From the NCBI GenBank assembly GCA_023404675.1, contig JAEYAW010000036.1:1-64000 (forward strand): a stretch of DNA of 64,000 nt, given 5' to 3'. The position numbers and the translations under genes are program-made. The notes below the pieces were generated by a model. That model worked only from the letters and a program-made list of their open reading frames with translations. It was not told where the DNA came from and made no database searches. Positions 9,667-17,105 of the stretch are shown in pieces. How positions within the stretch are numbered: position 1 is the first letter of the stretch; each line of letters starts with the position of its first letter. The stretch is from Pseudomonadota bacterium. Its GTDB lineage: Bacteria > Pseudomonadota > Alphaproteobacteria > Rhizobiales > Xanthobacteraceae.

Positions 9667-9976
9667 CACTTGCTCCCTTTTGCAGTTTCTCGATACGATC
9701 ATCGTATTCTTGGCGCGTGACGATGCCACGCTTGATCAGCAGATCCTCGAAGGCATGCAGCCAATGCTCGTAGTAGGACGACTCGAGATAATGGGCCGGA
9801 TCGATTTTCTCGATGGCATGGCGAAACTCGTCGACTGAGTAGCCGGCGAAAACGAACGTGCCGGCAAACATCGCAAACACGCGCCGCTCCCATTCGGCAT
9901 GGAATATCGGCTCATTCTCCTCGCGGATGATCGGCCCTAGACCGTGCATACCGCCCAAATCGTGGATTCCATTCAT
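9650..9976 (-). CDS. Nitrile hydratase beta subunit, N-terminal half as a separate gene
   Basis: A 108-residue protein starting MNGIHDLGGMHGLGP, the hallmark N-terminus of nitrile hydratase beta subunits. It continues with the helical dimer-interface domain and ends after KLQKGASDVADA, where a fused beta subunit would run on into the barrel domain. It starts 14 bp after the alpha stop, with GGGGTG about seven bases before the ATG, and overlaps the beta-C gene by 17 bp. The order alpha, beta-N, beta-C, activator, cobW, amidase forms one operon. Thiocyanate hydrolase and toyocamycin nitrile hydratase are precedents for a three-subunit form. Confidence 0.92.
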   Translation of the reverse strand: MNGIHDLGGMHGLGPIIREENEPIFHAEWERRVFAMFAGTFVFAGYSVDEFRHAIEKIDPAHYLESSYYEHWLHAFEDLLIKRGIVTRQEYDDRIEKLQKGASDVADA

Positions 9977-9990
9977 GTATCACCCCAGTT

Positions 9991-10611
9991 TCAATGCGTG
10001 AATGCAGCAGCGGACGCCGACGAACCCAGCTTGGTCACTCCGATCATAGAATCCCGCGTCACCAGCGCGGCCAGCTCTTCCTCCGTCAGATTGTCGGTGC
10101 CCGCAGGACGCTCGGGCAGCACGAGATAGCGCAGCTCCGCCGTCGTGTCCCACACGCGAACCTCCACGTTCTCGCTCAGCTCTGTGCCGAACTCCCTCAG
10201 TACGCCGCGCGGATCACTTACAGCACGAGCACGGTATGGCGCCGACTTGTACCACACGGGCGGCAAGCCAAGCGTCGGCCAAGGATAACAGGAACACAAA
10301 GTGCAGACGACGAGGTTATGAACCTCAGGCGTGTTCTCAACCACGATCATGTCTTCCCCCTGCAGACCGGAGAAACCAAACTCCTTGATCGCTGCGGTCG
10401 CATCGCTGAGCAGACGCTTCTTATATTCGGGGTCGATCCAAGCCCGCGCGACCACCTTGGCGCCGTTGCGGGGGCCGACCTTGTGCTCGTAGAGATCGAC
10501 CAGGGCATCGAGCCCCTTCGGGTCGATAAGCCCCTTCTCGACCAAAATAGACTCGAGCGCACGCGCGCGGATTGCAGGATCGGATTCAAGCTTTGATACA
10601 GATTTCGACAT
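9991..10611 (-). CDS. Cobalt-type nitrile hydratase alpha subunit
   Basis: A 206-residue catalytic subunit that hydrates nitriles to amides. The metal motif VCTLCSCY lies at about residues 102-109. The ligands are C103, C106, S107 and C108, of which the last two cysteines are oxidised in known enzymes. Thr in the second position after the first Cys is the cobalt signature; iron enzymes have Ser. The following PWPTLGLPPVWYKS is typical of nitrile hydratase rather than thiocyanate hydrolase. The ATG at 10611 is preceded by AAGGAG with five-base spacing; an in-frame ATG at 10632 is less likely. It is the first gene of the operon. Confidence 0.95.
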   Translation of the reverse strand: MSKSVSKLESDPAIRARALESILVEKGLIDPKGLDALVDLYEHKVGPRNGAKVVARAWIDPEYKKRLLSDATAAIKEFGFSGLQGEDMIVVENTPEVHNLVVCTLCSCYPWPTLGLPPVWYKSAPYRARAVSDPRGVLREFGTELSENVEVRVWDTTAELRYLVLPERPAGTDNLTEEELAALVTRDSMIGVTKLGSSASAAAFTH

Positions 10612-10676
10612 CTTGGCTCCTTCACTTTGCAAGCGCGACTTTTTGCCAGCCGGCGCGTCGGGTTAGTCTTAAGTAT

Positions 10677-10688
10677 TCGTAATTACGA
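10677..10688. promoter_or_regulatory. Palindrome upstream of the nitrile hydratase operon, candidate operator
   Basis: TCGTAATTACGA is a perfect 12-bp palindrome 66 bp before the alpha-subunit start, with weaker symmetry extending outward (AGTATTCGTAA / TTACGACTATT). Its half AATTACGA recurs at 11986-11993 between the cobalt transporter and marR genes. Probable binding site for a dimeric regulator, perhaps the MarR protein at 12160. Confidence 0.5.
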
Positions 10689-10777
10689 CTATTACATTGA
10701 AGCTTCGCAGTGTCAAACCATAGAACACAATTGCGCCCAAAAAGGCGCCGCCGCGCCATCTGCGGCAGCGCACCGGA

Positions 10778-11827
10778 TCAGACGCCCTCATCAATCTGAT
10801 CGCGGCGCAAACCGTAGAATGCCACCGATCCGCCCCAGCTCACGACGAACAGGCCGACGATCACGCAACCGAGCGTGCCGAAATTCGCGTTGAGGTCGAC
10901 GACCCAGCTCCAGAATTCGCCATTCAGGCCGAGGCGTTGAGAGATCAATCCGAGGGCCTCTATGCCGCCAATCAGGAATGCGACGAGGACCGAGATCAAT
11001 GTAACAGCGAGGTTGTAGAACAGTTTGCGCACCGGTTTGCGGTAGGCCCAGCCATAGGCGCCCAGCATGAGAATGCCGTCGACGGTGTCGAGCAACGTCA
11101 TGCCGGCCGTGAACAGCATTGGAAAGATCAGGATCGCCCAGCCGGAAACTTCGGAGGATGCTCCAGCTGCGAGTCCGAACAGGCTTATTTCGCTTGCCGT
11201 CTCGAAGCCGAGCGCAAATAGAAATCCAATAGGAAACACATGCCAGCTCTTCGATACCAGCCGGAACACCGGCTCAAGCAGCCGTGCCAGCCAGCCGCGC
11301 CGCGACAGCAGTTCGTCGACCTCCTCGTCACGAAGGATCCGGCCATCGCTGCTGCCTCTGATCGCACCAAAGATCGCGACAAGCGCGCTGAGATTCACGG
11401 CGGCAATGGCAATGAGAAACACGGCCGAGGCCGATGTTCCCAGAAGACTGCCTATTTCGCGATAGGGAGCGAGCTGATCGGCCATGGACCTCGCGGTTGA
11501 TGCGACCGCGATGGTGGCGATCACCACCACGGCGGAATGTCCAAGCGCAAAGAAGAGCCCGACTGACATGGGCCGCTTCCCTTCCTGCATCAGCTTGCGT
11601 GTGACGTTGTCGATGGCAGCGATATGATCGGCGTCGAGAGCATGACGAAGCCCGAGGCTGAACGCCAGAATGGCCATCCCCATCAAGACGGGCTGGGCCG
11701 AGAATGACGTCACCGCACATCCCCACACGAGCAGATTTGCCAGAACCAGGACCGCGAACATTCCAGCCACTTTGACACGGAAGTTACGCTGTCCATCATG
11801 CACAAGCGCTTCGCTGTGGGTGGTCAT
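10778..11827 (-). CDS. NiCoT-family nickel/cobalt transporter (HoxN/NhlF-like)
   Basis: A 349-residue polytopic permease for high-affinity Co2+ or Ni2+ uptake. The family signature HX4DH is at H62, D67 and H68 in RHALDADHIAAIDN, and the second conserved stretch LFFALGHSAVVV follows. About eight hydrophobic segments are visible. The ATG at 11827 has GGAG eight bases upstream; the frame is open to 11926 without a comparable site. It lies upstream of the cobalt nitrile hydratase operon on the same strand, as the cobalt importer NhlF does in Rhodococcus rhodochrous J1 clusters. Cobalt is therefore the inferred substrate. Confidence 0.92.
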   Translation of the reverse strand: MTTHSEALVHDGQRNFRVKVAGMFAVLVLANLLVWGCAVTSFSAQPVLMGMAILAFSLGLRHALDADHIAAIDNVTRKLMQEGKRPMSVGLFFALGHSAVVVIATIAVASTARSMADQLAPYREIGSLLGTSASAVFLIAIAAVNLSALVAIFGAIRGSSDGRILRDEEVDELLSRRGWLARLLEPVFRLVSKSWHVFPIGFLFALGFETASEISLFGLAAGASSEVSGWAILIFPMLFTAGMTLLDTVDGILMLGAYGWAYRKPVRKLFYNLAVTLISVLVAFLIGGIEALGLISQRLGLNGEFWSWVVDLNANFGTLGCVIVGLFVVSWGGSVAFYGLRRDQIDEGV

Positions 11828-11984
11828 CAGCTCTACTCCGTTCGTCCGACGGTTGCCCATTCGGTGATATGCGCCTCCGGTTGGTTCGCCACAAACACTG
11901 ACTGCACCGGCCGCATGTTCGCACAAGGAACGGAACTGAGGCTACGCATTTACCGGCGAATGTGGCCAACTTGACCATTGCTGT

Positions 11985-11999
11985 CAATTACGATAATTG
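11985..11999. promoter_or_regulatory. Palindrome in the transporter-marR intergenic region, candidate operator
   Basis: CAATTA-CGA-TAATTG is a perfect 6+6 inverted repeat in the divergent promoter region of the cobalt transporter (minus) and the marR gene (plus). It contains AATTACGA, shared with the palindrome at 10677-10688. A related TAATTCGA occurs at about 12010. The position fits autoregulation by the MarR protein and joint control of cobalt uptake and nitrile hydratase. Confidence 0.5.
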
Positions 12000-12159
12000 T
12001 ATAAGCTAGTAATTCGATCAAGCGGAGCAGTCGCAATTGCGACGTGAAAGGACCGCCTAACTGTTAGACATTCAGCGCCCAAATCACTTGCAGTTCGCTG
12101 GAGATTCATTCATTCTGAATCGCGATACTCGTAAGCGACGTTGTTGAACTGGAAATCTC

Positions 12160-12585
12160 GTGGCCGACCGCACAACCATGCACGATCAGATCGCCTATTT
12201 GATCGCCAGCGTTAATCGTCAACTTGAGGAAGAACTGCAAGAATCCCTTCGTCCCGAGGGGATTCCAATCGAACAGTTTCGTATCCTGAATGTGTTGGCT
12301 GAGGCGGACGGCCTGTCGATGGGAGAACTCGCATCGGCCGTTCTGGTCGACGCTGCGTCGCTGACCAAGATCGTGGATCGCATGGTCGTCGATGCGCTTG
12401 TGTACCGTGCCGTGGCGCCCGATGACCGGCGTCGGGTACGGATATCCCTGGCTACGAAGGGCAAGGCCCTGCATAAGCGGCTGAAGGGGGTCTTGAGCGC
12501 GCAGCAGCGCAATCTGGTTGAGCGGCTGGACCTGACAAAGGCCAAGGAACTCACCCGGCTTTTGCGCGGGTTGATGCGTGAGTAA
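12160..12585 (+). CDS. MarR-family transcriptional regulator
   Basis: A 141-residue winged-helix regulator. The recognition region is LSMGELASAVLVDAASLTKIVDRMV, followed by the wing DDRRRVRISLATKGKAL, which is the canonical MarR DxRxxR pattern. The start is GTG at 12160 with GGAA about six bases upstream; an ATG at 12178 is the alternative. It is divergent from the cobalt transporter and next to an AmiC-like sensor. The high-molecular-mass nitrile hydratase cluster of Rhodococcus rhodochrous J1 also pairs an AmiC-like and a MarR-like protein (from memory), so a role in amide- or nitrile-induced expression is inferred. Confidence 0.88.
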   Translation: MADRTTMHDQIAYLIASVNRQLEEELQESLRPEGIPIEQFRILNVLAEADGLSMGELASAVLVDAASLTKIVDRMVVDALVYRAVAPDDRRRVRISLATKGKALHKRLKGVLSAQQRNLVERLDLTKAKELTRLLRGLMRE

Positions 12586-12617
12586 CGCTGGTTCGCATTC
12601 GCTCGCGAAGCGCCAGC

Positions 12618-13674
12618 TCACCAGCGCGCGATCACACGGAAATCGAGCCCCTCGGCTACCGCCAAATGAATCGGGTGGGCGGCGCCCGCAATAATTTGGC
12701 TCTTGAAACCGCGAGCCGTTCGTTCCTGCGCCGCACGACCGACTTTCCGTCGAAGATCCGAAGGATGCAGACTGTCAGCGGCCTCCACCAGGCCCGCAAC
12801 ACAATGAACTCCCTCGTAAAGAGATTCTCCGAACGCATTGATGGGCGGCGGCACATCGCCAAAATAGGTGTGGTAGCGCTCCAGAAACGCAGCATTATTG
12901 TGAGATCGGAGGCTGGAGAAATATCCTGAAGCGACGTACAGCTCCGATGAACTAGACTCGCCGATGGCGCAGAGGATCGTTTCGTCGATAGCGGTGCTGA
13001 AGCGCAGGATTCGCGACGACAATCCCGCAGCCGCGAAGGCCCTGTTGAAGACGACCGCCTCGTGTCCCAACAGCCATGATACGACCACGTGCGGACGAGC
13101 CCGGGAAATCTGGCTCAGAAGCTGCTCGTGGTCCTCGACCCCAAACGGTAGCACCGCGCTGCCAACGACAAAGCAACCCATGTCGCCAATTATTTGACGT
13201 GCCCGCATCATGGATTGCAGAGGCCACACATAGTCGTTGCCCAGCAGGAAGAACCGAGTGGCGCGCTTCCTCGGCAAGCCAGGCGAGGCCTGGCTTTAGC
13301 AGATCCTCGGCGGTCTCACCCACGGTGACAACTCCCGGATCGATCGCTCCCCCTTCAAACTGAGGTGTGTAGACAAATGGTACGCGCCGCGTGTGGAGTT
13401 CCCGCGCGACCAGTTTCCTTGCAGAGCTCGTCACCATCGCAACTACGACCTCGACCTTGTCGAGGCCCGCGGCGCTGACGGCTGCCGCCGCCGCGCTGGC
13501 ATCTGTAGCGCCGGCATTCACGACGATAAGATCCAGCTGCCGCCCGAGAATGCCACCTTGGTGGTTGAGCTCCGCAACAGCAAGAATAGCGCTCGCCTCG
13601 CAGGACGGCGCCCAAATTCCTGCCGGTCCTTCTTGAGGCACCAGCAGGCCGATCTTCAAATTTGCTCGACTCAC
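12618..13674 (-). pseudogene. AmiC-like amide-sensing (substrate-binding-fold) protein, frameshifted
   Basis: Two minus-strand frames join into one periplasmic-binding-fold protein of about 350 residues. The first reads MSRANLKIGLLVPQEGPAG to DLLKPGLAWLAEE. After a one-base shift near 13260 it continues RATRFFLLGNDYVWPLQSM to the stop at 12618. There is no signal peptide, which fits the cytoplasmic amide sensor AmiC better than an ABC transporter protein. The total length is one base off a multiple of three. No other damage is visible, so this is either a recent inactivation or a sequence error. It lies tail to tail with the marR gene. Confidence 0.75.
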
Positions 13675-14379
13675 CGCTCAAGCCCCAGTGCACTGGGTTA
13701 CGCATGGTACCGCCAAGCGCCAGATGCGGAACCGTATCAGAAGCGCTTCTCAGCGCAATATCGAAAAGATCTCACTAAGAGCGGGCCCAGCATCGGCTAT
13801 CAGATTTTGAGATCGCATCGGCTTTGCGGTTCTCTGTGGCGAACGCAAGCTTTGGACCGACCAGCAGGGTGCGGCGCGATGGTTCCCGCGACCGTAAGTC
13901 AGTTCAGGAACTTTGCTCCCTTCGAATAGGGTGCCAGCCGATCGAGCATTGCCGAACCACATTCCGTGATACTGCGTCTGCAACAGACGGCGAAACCCTG
14001 GCAGAGTCGCCGACGCCATCTGACGCGATAAGCGCCCTCAGGCTCAGGACGCCGCTGGCGAAAGCATGGGGTGGCGCGTGAGGAAGCGTCCTGCATCGAG
14101 CGCCCGAGGAGGCTTCGTCGGGCTGCCTTCCTTCAGAACGGCTCCGGGCCAAACGCGGGGCCGAAGGCCATGGCGGCCACCAGGGACAGCAGCAGACCGG
14201 GCGCCACCGACGATCACTATGGCCCCAGGTTCCCGGTGCCGGTTTCCTCACGGGTGACGCGCGCGAGCGCTCTCGCCAAGGTGGCTATCTTGGTCGCGAT
14301 CCGGGCCCGCGGCACCGTCGACGAAGAGCTTCGTTCTTACGCGCTTGTTATCGTGCGCCAATCCTTATCGTTCGGCGCT
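13675..14379. other. Stretch without a supportable gene at the right end of the island
   Basis: About 700 bp between the amiC-like pseudogene and the resumed CRISPR repeats. Several short open frames exist on both strands, but none has a recognisable domain or a convincing ribosome-binding site, and they overlap each other. It may be remnant DNA from the event that brought in the island. No inverted repeats typical of an insertion sequence were seen. Confidence 0.4.
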
Positions 14380-14528
14380 ATTCAGGGCCAACCGCAACCT
14401 TACGCAATACCATGTCCTTGCCGTCCTTAGTTTAGCGGACCGGTGATTGGCCAACCGCAACGCGGCCGACATCCAGCAGGCGCTCTGCAGCAGTTTAGCG
14501 GGCTGGTGATGGAGAGCCAGTCGCGAAC
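14380..14528 (-). CRISPR. Degenerate terminal part of the CRISPR array
   Basis: Positions 14380-14398 match the last 19 bases of the array repeat with one change. A 30-bp spacer (14399-14428) follows. Next comes a 33-bp repeat (14429-14461, one substitution and a 3-bp deletion), a second 30-bp spacer (14462-14491) and a 37-bp degenerate repeat (14492-14528). Orientation and spacer length equal those at 5-568. Decay increases to the right, as expected for the oldest end of an array. The pheA stop lies 11 bp further on. Confidence 0.85.
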
Positions 14529-14538
14529 GAAGCCTCTC

Positions 14539-15387
14539 TCACGCCTTCGTTTCGCTGAATGTCGCCCGGAACGGATGCGCGGGATAGACGCCGACGATCC
14601 GCAGCTCCTTCGAGAAGAACTTCAGTTCGTCCAGTGCATAGGCAAGCCCCTTGTCCTCGGGGTGACCTTCGACGTCGGCGTAAAACTGCGTGGCGAAGAA
14701 ATTGCCCTCCACCATGTAGCTTTCCAGCTTGGTCATATTGATGCCGTTGGTCGCAAAGCCGCCGAGCGCCTTGTAGAGCGCGGCGGGCAGGTTGCGCACG
14801 CGGAAGACGAAGGTCGTCACCAGCGGGCCTGAATCGCGCTCGGCCCATTTGGGTTCGCGCGCCAGCACCACGAAGCGGGTGGTGTTGTGGTTCTCGTCCT
14901 CCACGTCCTCGGCCAGGATATCGAGCCCGTAGATCTCCGCCGCAAGGCGTGAGGCGAGGGCGGCGCAGGCCTTGTCGGCGCGCTCGGCCACGAGCCGCGC
15001 GGCGCCTGCCGTGTCGCCGGAGATGATCGGACGGATACCGAGCCGGCGGATGATGTCGCGGCACTGTCCCAGTGCATGGACATGGCTTTCCACGCTGCGG
15101 ATGGTTTCCAGCGTCGCCCCGCGCGGAGCCATCATCTGATGATGGATCGGCAGAAAATATTCGCCGACGATGTACAGGCCCGAGCGGGGCAGCAGCTGAT
15201 GGATGTCAGCGACGCGGCCGGCGATCGAGTTTTCGATCGGGATCATGCCGAGGTCGGCTTCGCCCGACGAGATCGCGGCCAGCGCGTCCTCGAAGGTGGC
15301 GCAGGGCAGCGGCTCGGCCTCGGGATAGGCCTCGGTGATGGCGATGTGCGAGTTGGCGCCCGGCTCGCCCTGGAATGCGATTTTCAT
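14539..15387 (-). CDS. pheA: Prephenate dehydratase
   Basis: A 282-residue enzyme converting prephenate to phenylpyruvate in phenylalanine synthesis. The catalytic periplasmic-binding-like domain covers about 1-180, starting MKIAFQGEPGANSH and holding the conserved NHNTTRF near its end. A C-terminal ACT domain (about 195-275, ALYKALGGFATNGINMTKLESYM) is the usual phenylalanine feedback site. There is no chorismate mutase domain, so it is the monofunctional form common in alphaproteobacteria. It lies 27 bp after the kdsB stop on the same strand, likely co-transcribed. The pheA stop is next to the decayed CRISPR end. Confidence 0.95.
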   Translation of the reverse strand: MKIAFQGEPGANSHIAITEAYPEAEPLPCATFEDALAAISSGEADLGMIPIENSIAGRVADIHQLLPRSGLYIVGEYFLPIHHQMMAPRGATLETIRSVESHVHALGQCRDIIRRLGIRPIISGDTAGAARLVAERADKACAALASRLAAEIYGLDILAEDVEDENHNTTRFVVLAREPKWAERDSGPLVTTFVFRVRNLPAALYKALGGFATNGINMTKLESYMVEGNFFATQFYADVEGHPEDKGLAYALDELKFFSKELRIVGVYPAHPFRATFSETKA

Positions 15388-15414
15388 ATGTGGTCTCGAA
15401 GCGTGGTCAGAACA

Positions 15415-16158
15415 TCAGGAAGATGGCGAGAGTTCGCGGCGCGCGGTCTCGAGGTCCGGCGGCGTGTCGACGCCGCGCGGCACGTGATCCACGATCGTCA
15501 CGTCGATCCGCATCCCGGCCTCCAGCGCGCGGAGCTGTTCCAGCTTTTCGCGCTGTTCGAGCGGGGAAGGCGGCAGGCTGACGAAGCGCGCAAGCGCGGG
15601 CCGCCGGTAGGCGTAAAGGCCGATGTGGTGATAGCGCGGTCCGTCGCCATAAGGAGCGGTGGCGCGAGTGAAATAGAGCGCGCGCAGACGGCGATCGGAC
15701 AGCGCGGAGCCGACAACCTTGACCACGTTGGGATTGGTGTCCTCTTCCGCGTCGCGGGTCGGGGCGGCGAGGGTCGCGATATCGACGGCCGGATCGGACA
15801 GTGGCTCGGTCACGGCGCGGATGTTGTCCGGCCGGATGGTGGGAAAGTCGCCCTGCAGATTGATGACGATGTCGGCCGCGCCGTCAGGGTCGGCGACGGC
15901 CAGCGCCTCGTGGACGCGGTCCGAGCCGGAGGGGTGATCGGCCCGCGTCATCACGGCTTCGCCACCATGGGCGTGCACGGCGTCGGCGATGGCGGGCGTG
16001 TCGGTCGCGACCAGCACCCGGCCGAGTTCGGCGGCCTGCGCCCGGCGCAGTACATGGACCACCATCGGCACTCCCGCGATATCGAGCAGAGGTTTGCCGG
16101 GCAGGCGCGTGGCGGCCATCCGGGCGGGAATCACGATAACGGTGCGCGGGTTGCTCAT
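15415..16158 (-). CDS. kdsB: 3-deoxy-manno-octulosonate cytidylyltransferase
   Basis: A 247-residue cytosolic enzyme that activates Kdo as CMP-Kdo for lipopolysaccharide core synthesis. The nucleotide-binding N-terminus VIVIPARMAATRLPGKPL, LVATDTPAIADAV and the middle motif VINLQGDFPTI are diagnostic. The start is placed at ATG 16158 (MSNPRTV); the open frame extends to 16200 but the extra residues are outside the family alignment. It is upstream of and probably co-transcribed with pheA. It faces the cytochrome c gene at 16341 divergently. Confidence 0.95.
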   Translation of the reverse strand: MSNPRTVIVIPARMAATRLPGKPLLDIAGVPMVVHVLRRAQAAELGRVLVATDTPAIADAVHAHGGEAVMTRADHPSGSDRVHEALAVADPDGAADIVINLQGDFPTIRPDNIRAVTEPLSDPAVDIATLAAPTRDAEEDTNPNVVKVVGSALSDRRLRALYFTRATAPYGDGPRYHHIGLYAYRRPALARFVSLPPSPLEQREKLEQLRALEAGMRIDVTIVDHVPRGVDTPPDLETARRELSPSS

Positions 16159-16340
16159 GGGTCGGGCAGGCTCGGGCGCGCGAAGGCGCGCGGCACGCAC
16201 GGCCCTGCGGGGCCGCGAACAGGCGCGTTATACGGGTTGCCAGAGCGGGGGCAAACCGTTATCTCAAAACATAGTGCGGCCGAGTCCGGGACAGGGCATG
16301 AGATCAGCATGAAAAATTCTGCGGGGGAGCGTTAAGGATC

Positions 16341-16889
16341 ATGGATTCCTTTGAGCTTAACAAGATTTTGGGCGCGATCCTGGGGACCTGCCTGTTCCTC
16401 ATGGTCATGAACATCGCTGCCCATGCCATCTTTTCCCCGCTCAAGCCCGAAAAGCCCGGTTTCGATATCGCCGTGAAGGAAGAGCCGGCCGCCGGCGGAC
16501 CCGCTGCGGCGGCCGTTCCGGAGGAGCCGATCGAGAAACTGCTGCAGACGGCCTCGATCGAGAAGGGGATGACTGCCGCCAAGAAGTGCGCGTCCTGCCA
16601 TACCTTCGACAAGGGCGGCCCCAACCGGGTCGGACCCAACCTGTTTGGAATCGTCGGCGAGCCCAAGGGCGAGGGCCGCGGCTTTAATTTCTCTGCCGCG
16701 ATGAAGGCCAAGGGCGGGACCTGGACCTTCGACGATCTGAACAAGTTCCTTGCCAACCCGAAGGGCTTCGTGCCGGGCACCGCCATGGGCTTTGCCGGCA
16801 TCAGCAGGGACACCGAGCGGGCTGATCTGATCGCCTACCTGAATTCGCAGTCGGATCATCCCGAGCCGCTGCCGACCGCAGCCAAATAG
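16341..16889 (+). CDS. cycM: Membrane-anchored cytochrome c (CycM-like, c-552 family)
   Basis: A 182-residue electron carrier. An uncleaved N-terminal helix (about 9-33) anchors it in the inner membrane. An Ala/Pro-rich linker follows, then a class I cytochrome c domain with the haem site CASCH at 83-87 and a PGTAMGF segment supplying the axial methionine. In Bradyrhizobium the related CycM carries electrons to the aa3 oxidase. GGGGGAGCG lies upstream of the ATG at 16341. It is followed by a clear intrinsic terminator, so it is a single-gene unit. Confidence 0.92.
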   Translation: MDSFELNKILGAILGTCLFLMVMNIAAHAIFSPLKPEKPGFDIAVKEEPAAGGPAAAAVPEEPIEKLLQTASIEKGMTAAKKCASCHTFDKGGPNRVGPNLFGIVGEPKGEGRGFNFSAAMKAKGGTWTFDDLNKFLANPKGFVPGTAMGFAGISRDTERADLIAYLNSQSDHPEPLPTAAK

Positions 16890-16918
16890 GCCGCGGGCAT
16901 CGCTCGCGGGATGACCGG

Positions 16919-16946
16919 TGGCCGGGCGCGATCCCGGCCATTTTTT
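16919..16946 (+). terminator. Intrinsic terminator after the cytochrome c gene
   Basis: The stem TGGCCGGG / CCCGGCCA (16919-16926 and 16933-16940) with a six-base loop is followed by six T (16941-16946), 30 bp after the cytochrome stop. Confidence 0.85.
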
Positions 16947-17105
16947 CGTGAACAGTCGGCTTTCAGGACTTTTGGTCGCAGTTCGCCGGTTTCCCTTACG
17001 AGAACTTCAGGAAAAATCCGACACAATCTGGCGAAACCTTCCCTATACTGACGACGGGAGCGACCCCAAATCGGCCGTTGCGCCGGATGTGACAGGATCG
17101 ACCGC

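Larger units (their letters stand above)
604..14379. mobile_element. Nitrile-utilisation island interrupting the CRISPR array
   Basis: This segment lies between two parts of what appears to have been one CRISPR array. On the left, a 30-bp spacer (569-598) is followed by repeat bases 1-5 (599-603). On the right, repeat bases 18-36 (14380-14398, one mismatch) are followed by 30-bp spacers and further repeats in the same orientation. The content is accessory: nitrile hydratase and amidase genes, cobalt uptake, a TonB receptor and regulators. No integrase, transposase or terminal repeat was seen, so the mechanism is unknown. The boundaries are inferred from the repeat register. Repeat bases 6-17 are missing, so about 12 bp were lost or overwritten at the junction. 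Confidence 0.65.

Noticed and set aside
9319..9976. Beta subunit of nitrile hydratase read as a frameshifted pseudogene
   Set aside because: The second half has its own strong ribosome-binding site and ATG, the overlap is tidy, and split beta forms are known. A natural split is more likely.
569..14379. Island as a transposon with terminal inverted repeats or target duplication
   Set aside because: No inverted repeats, transposase or duplicated flank could be seen at the two junctions. The insertion is inferred only from the CRISPR register.
14399..14428. The first fossil spacer as self-targeting the integrated element, from a 13-base match near 60812
   Set aside because: Thirteen shared bases in a GC-rich coding repeat of common codons is within chance; the rest of the spacer does not match.
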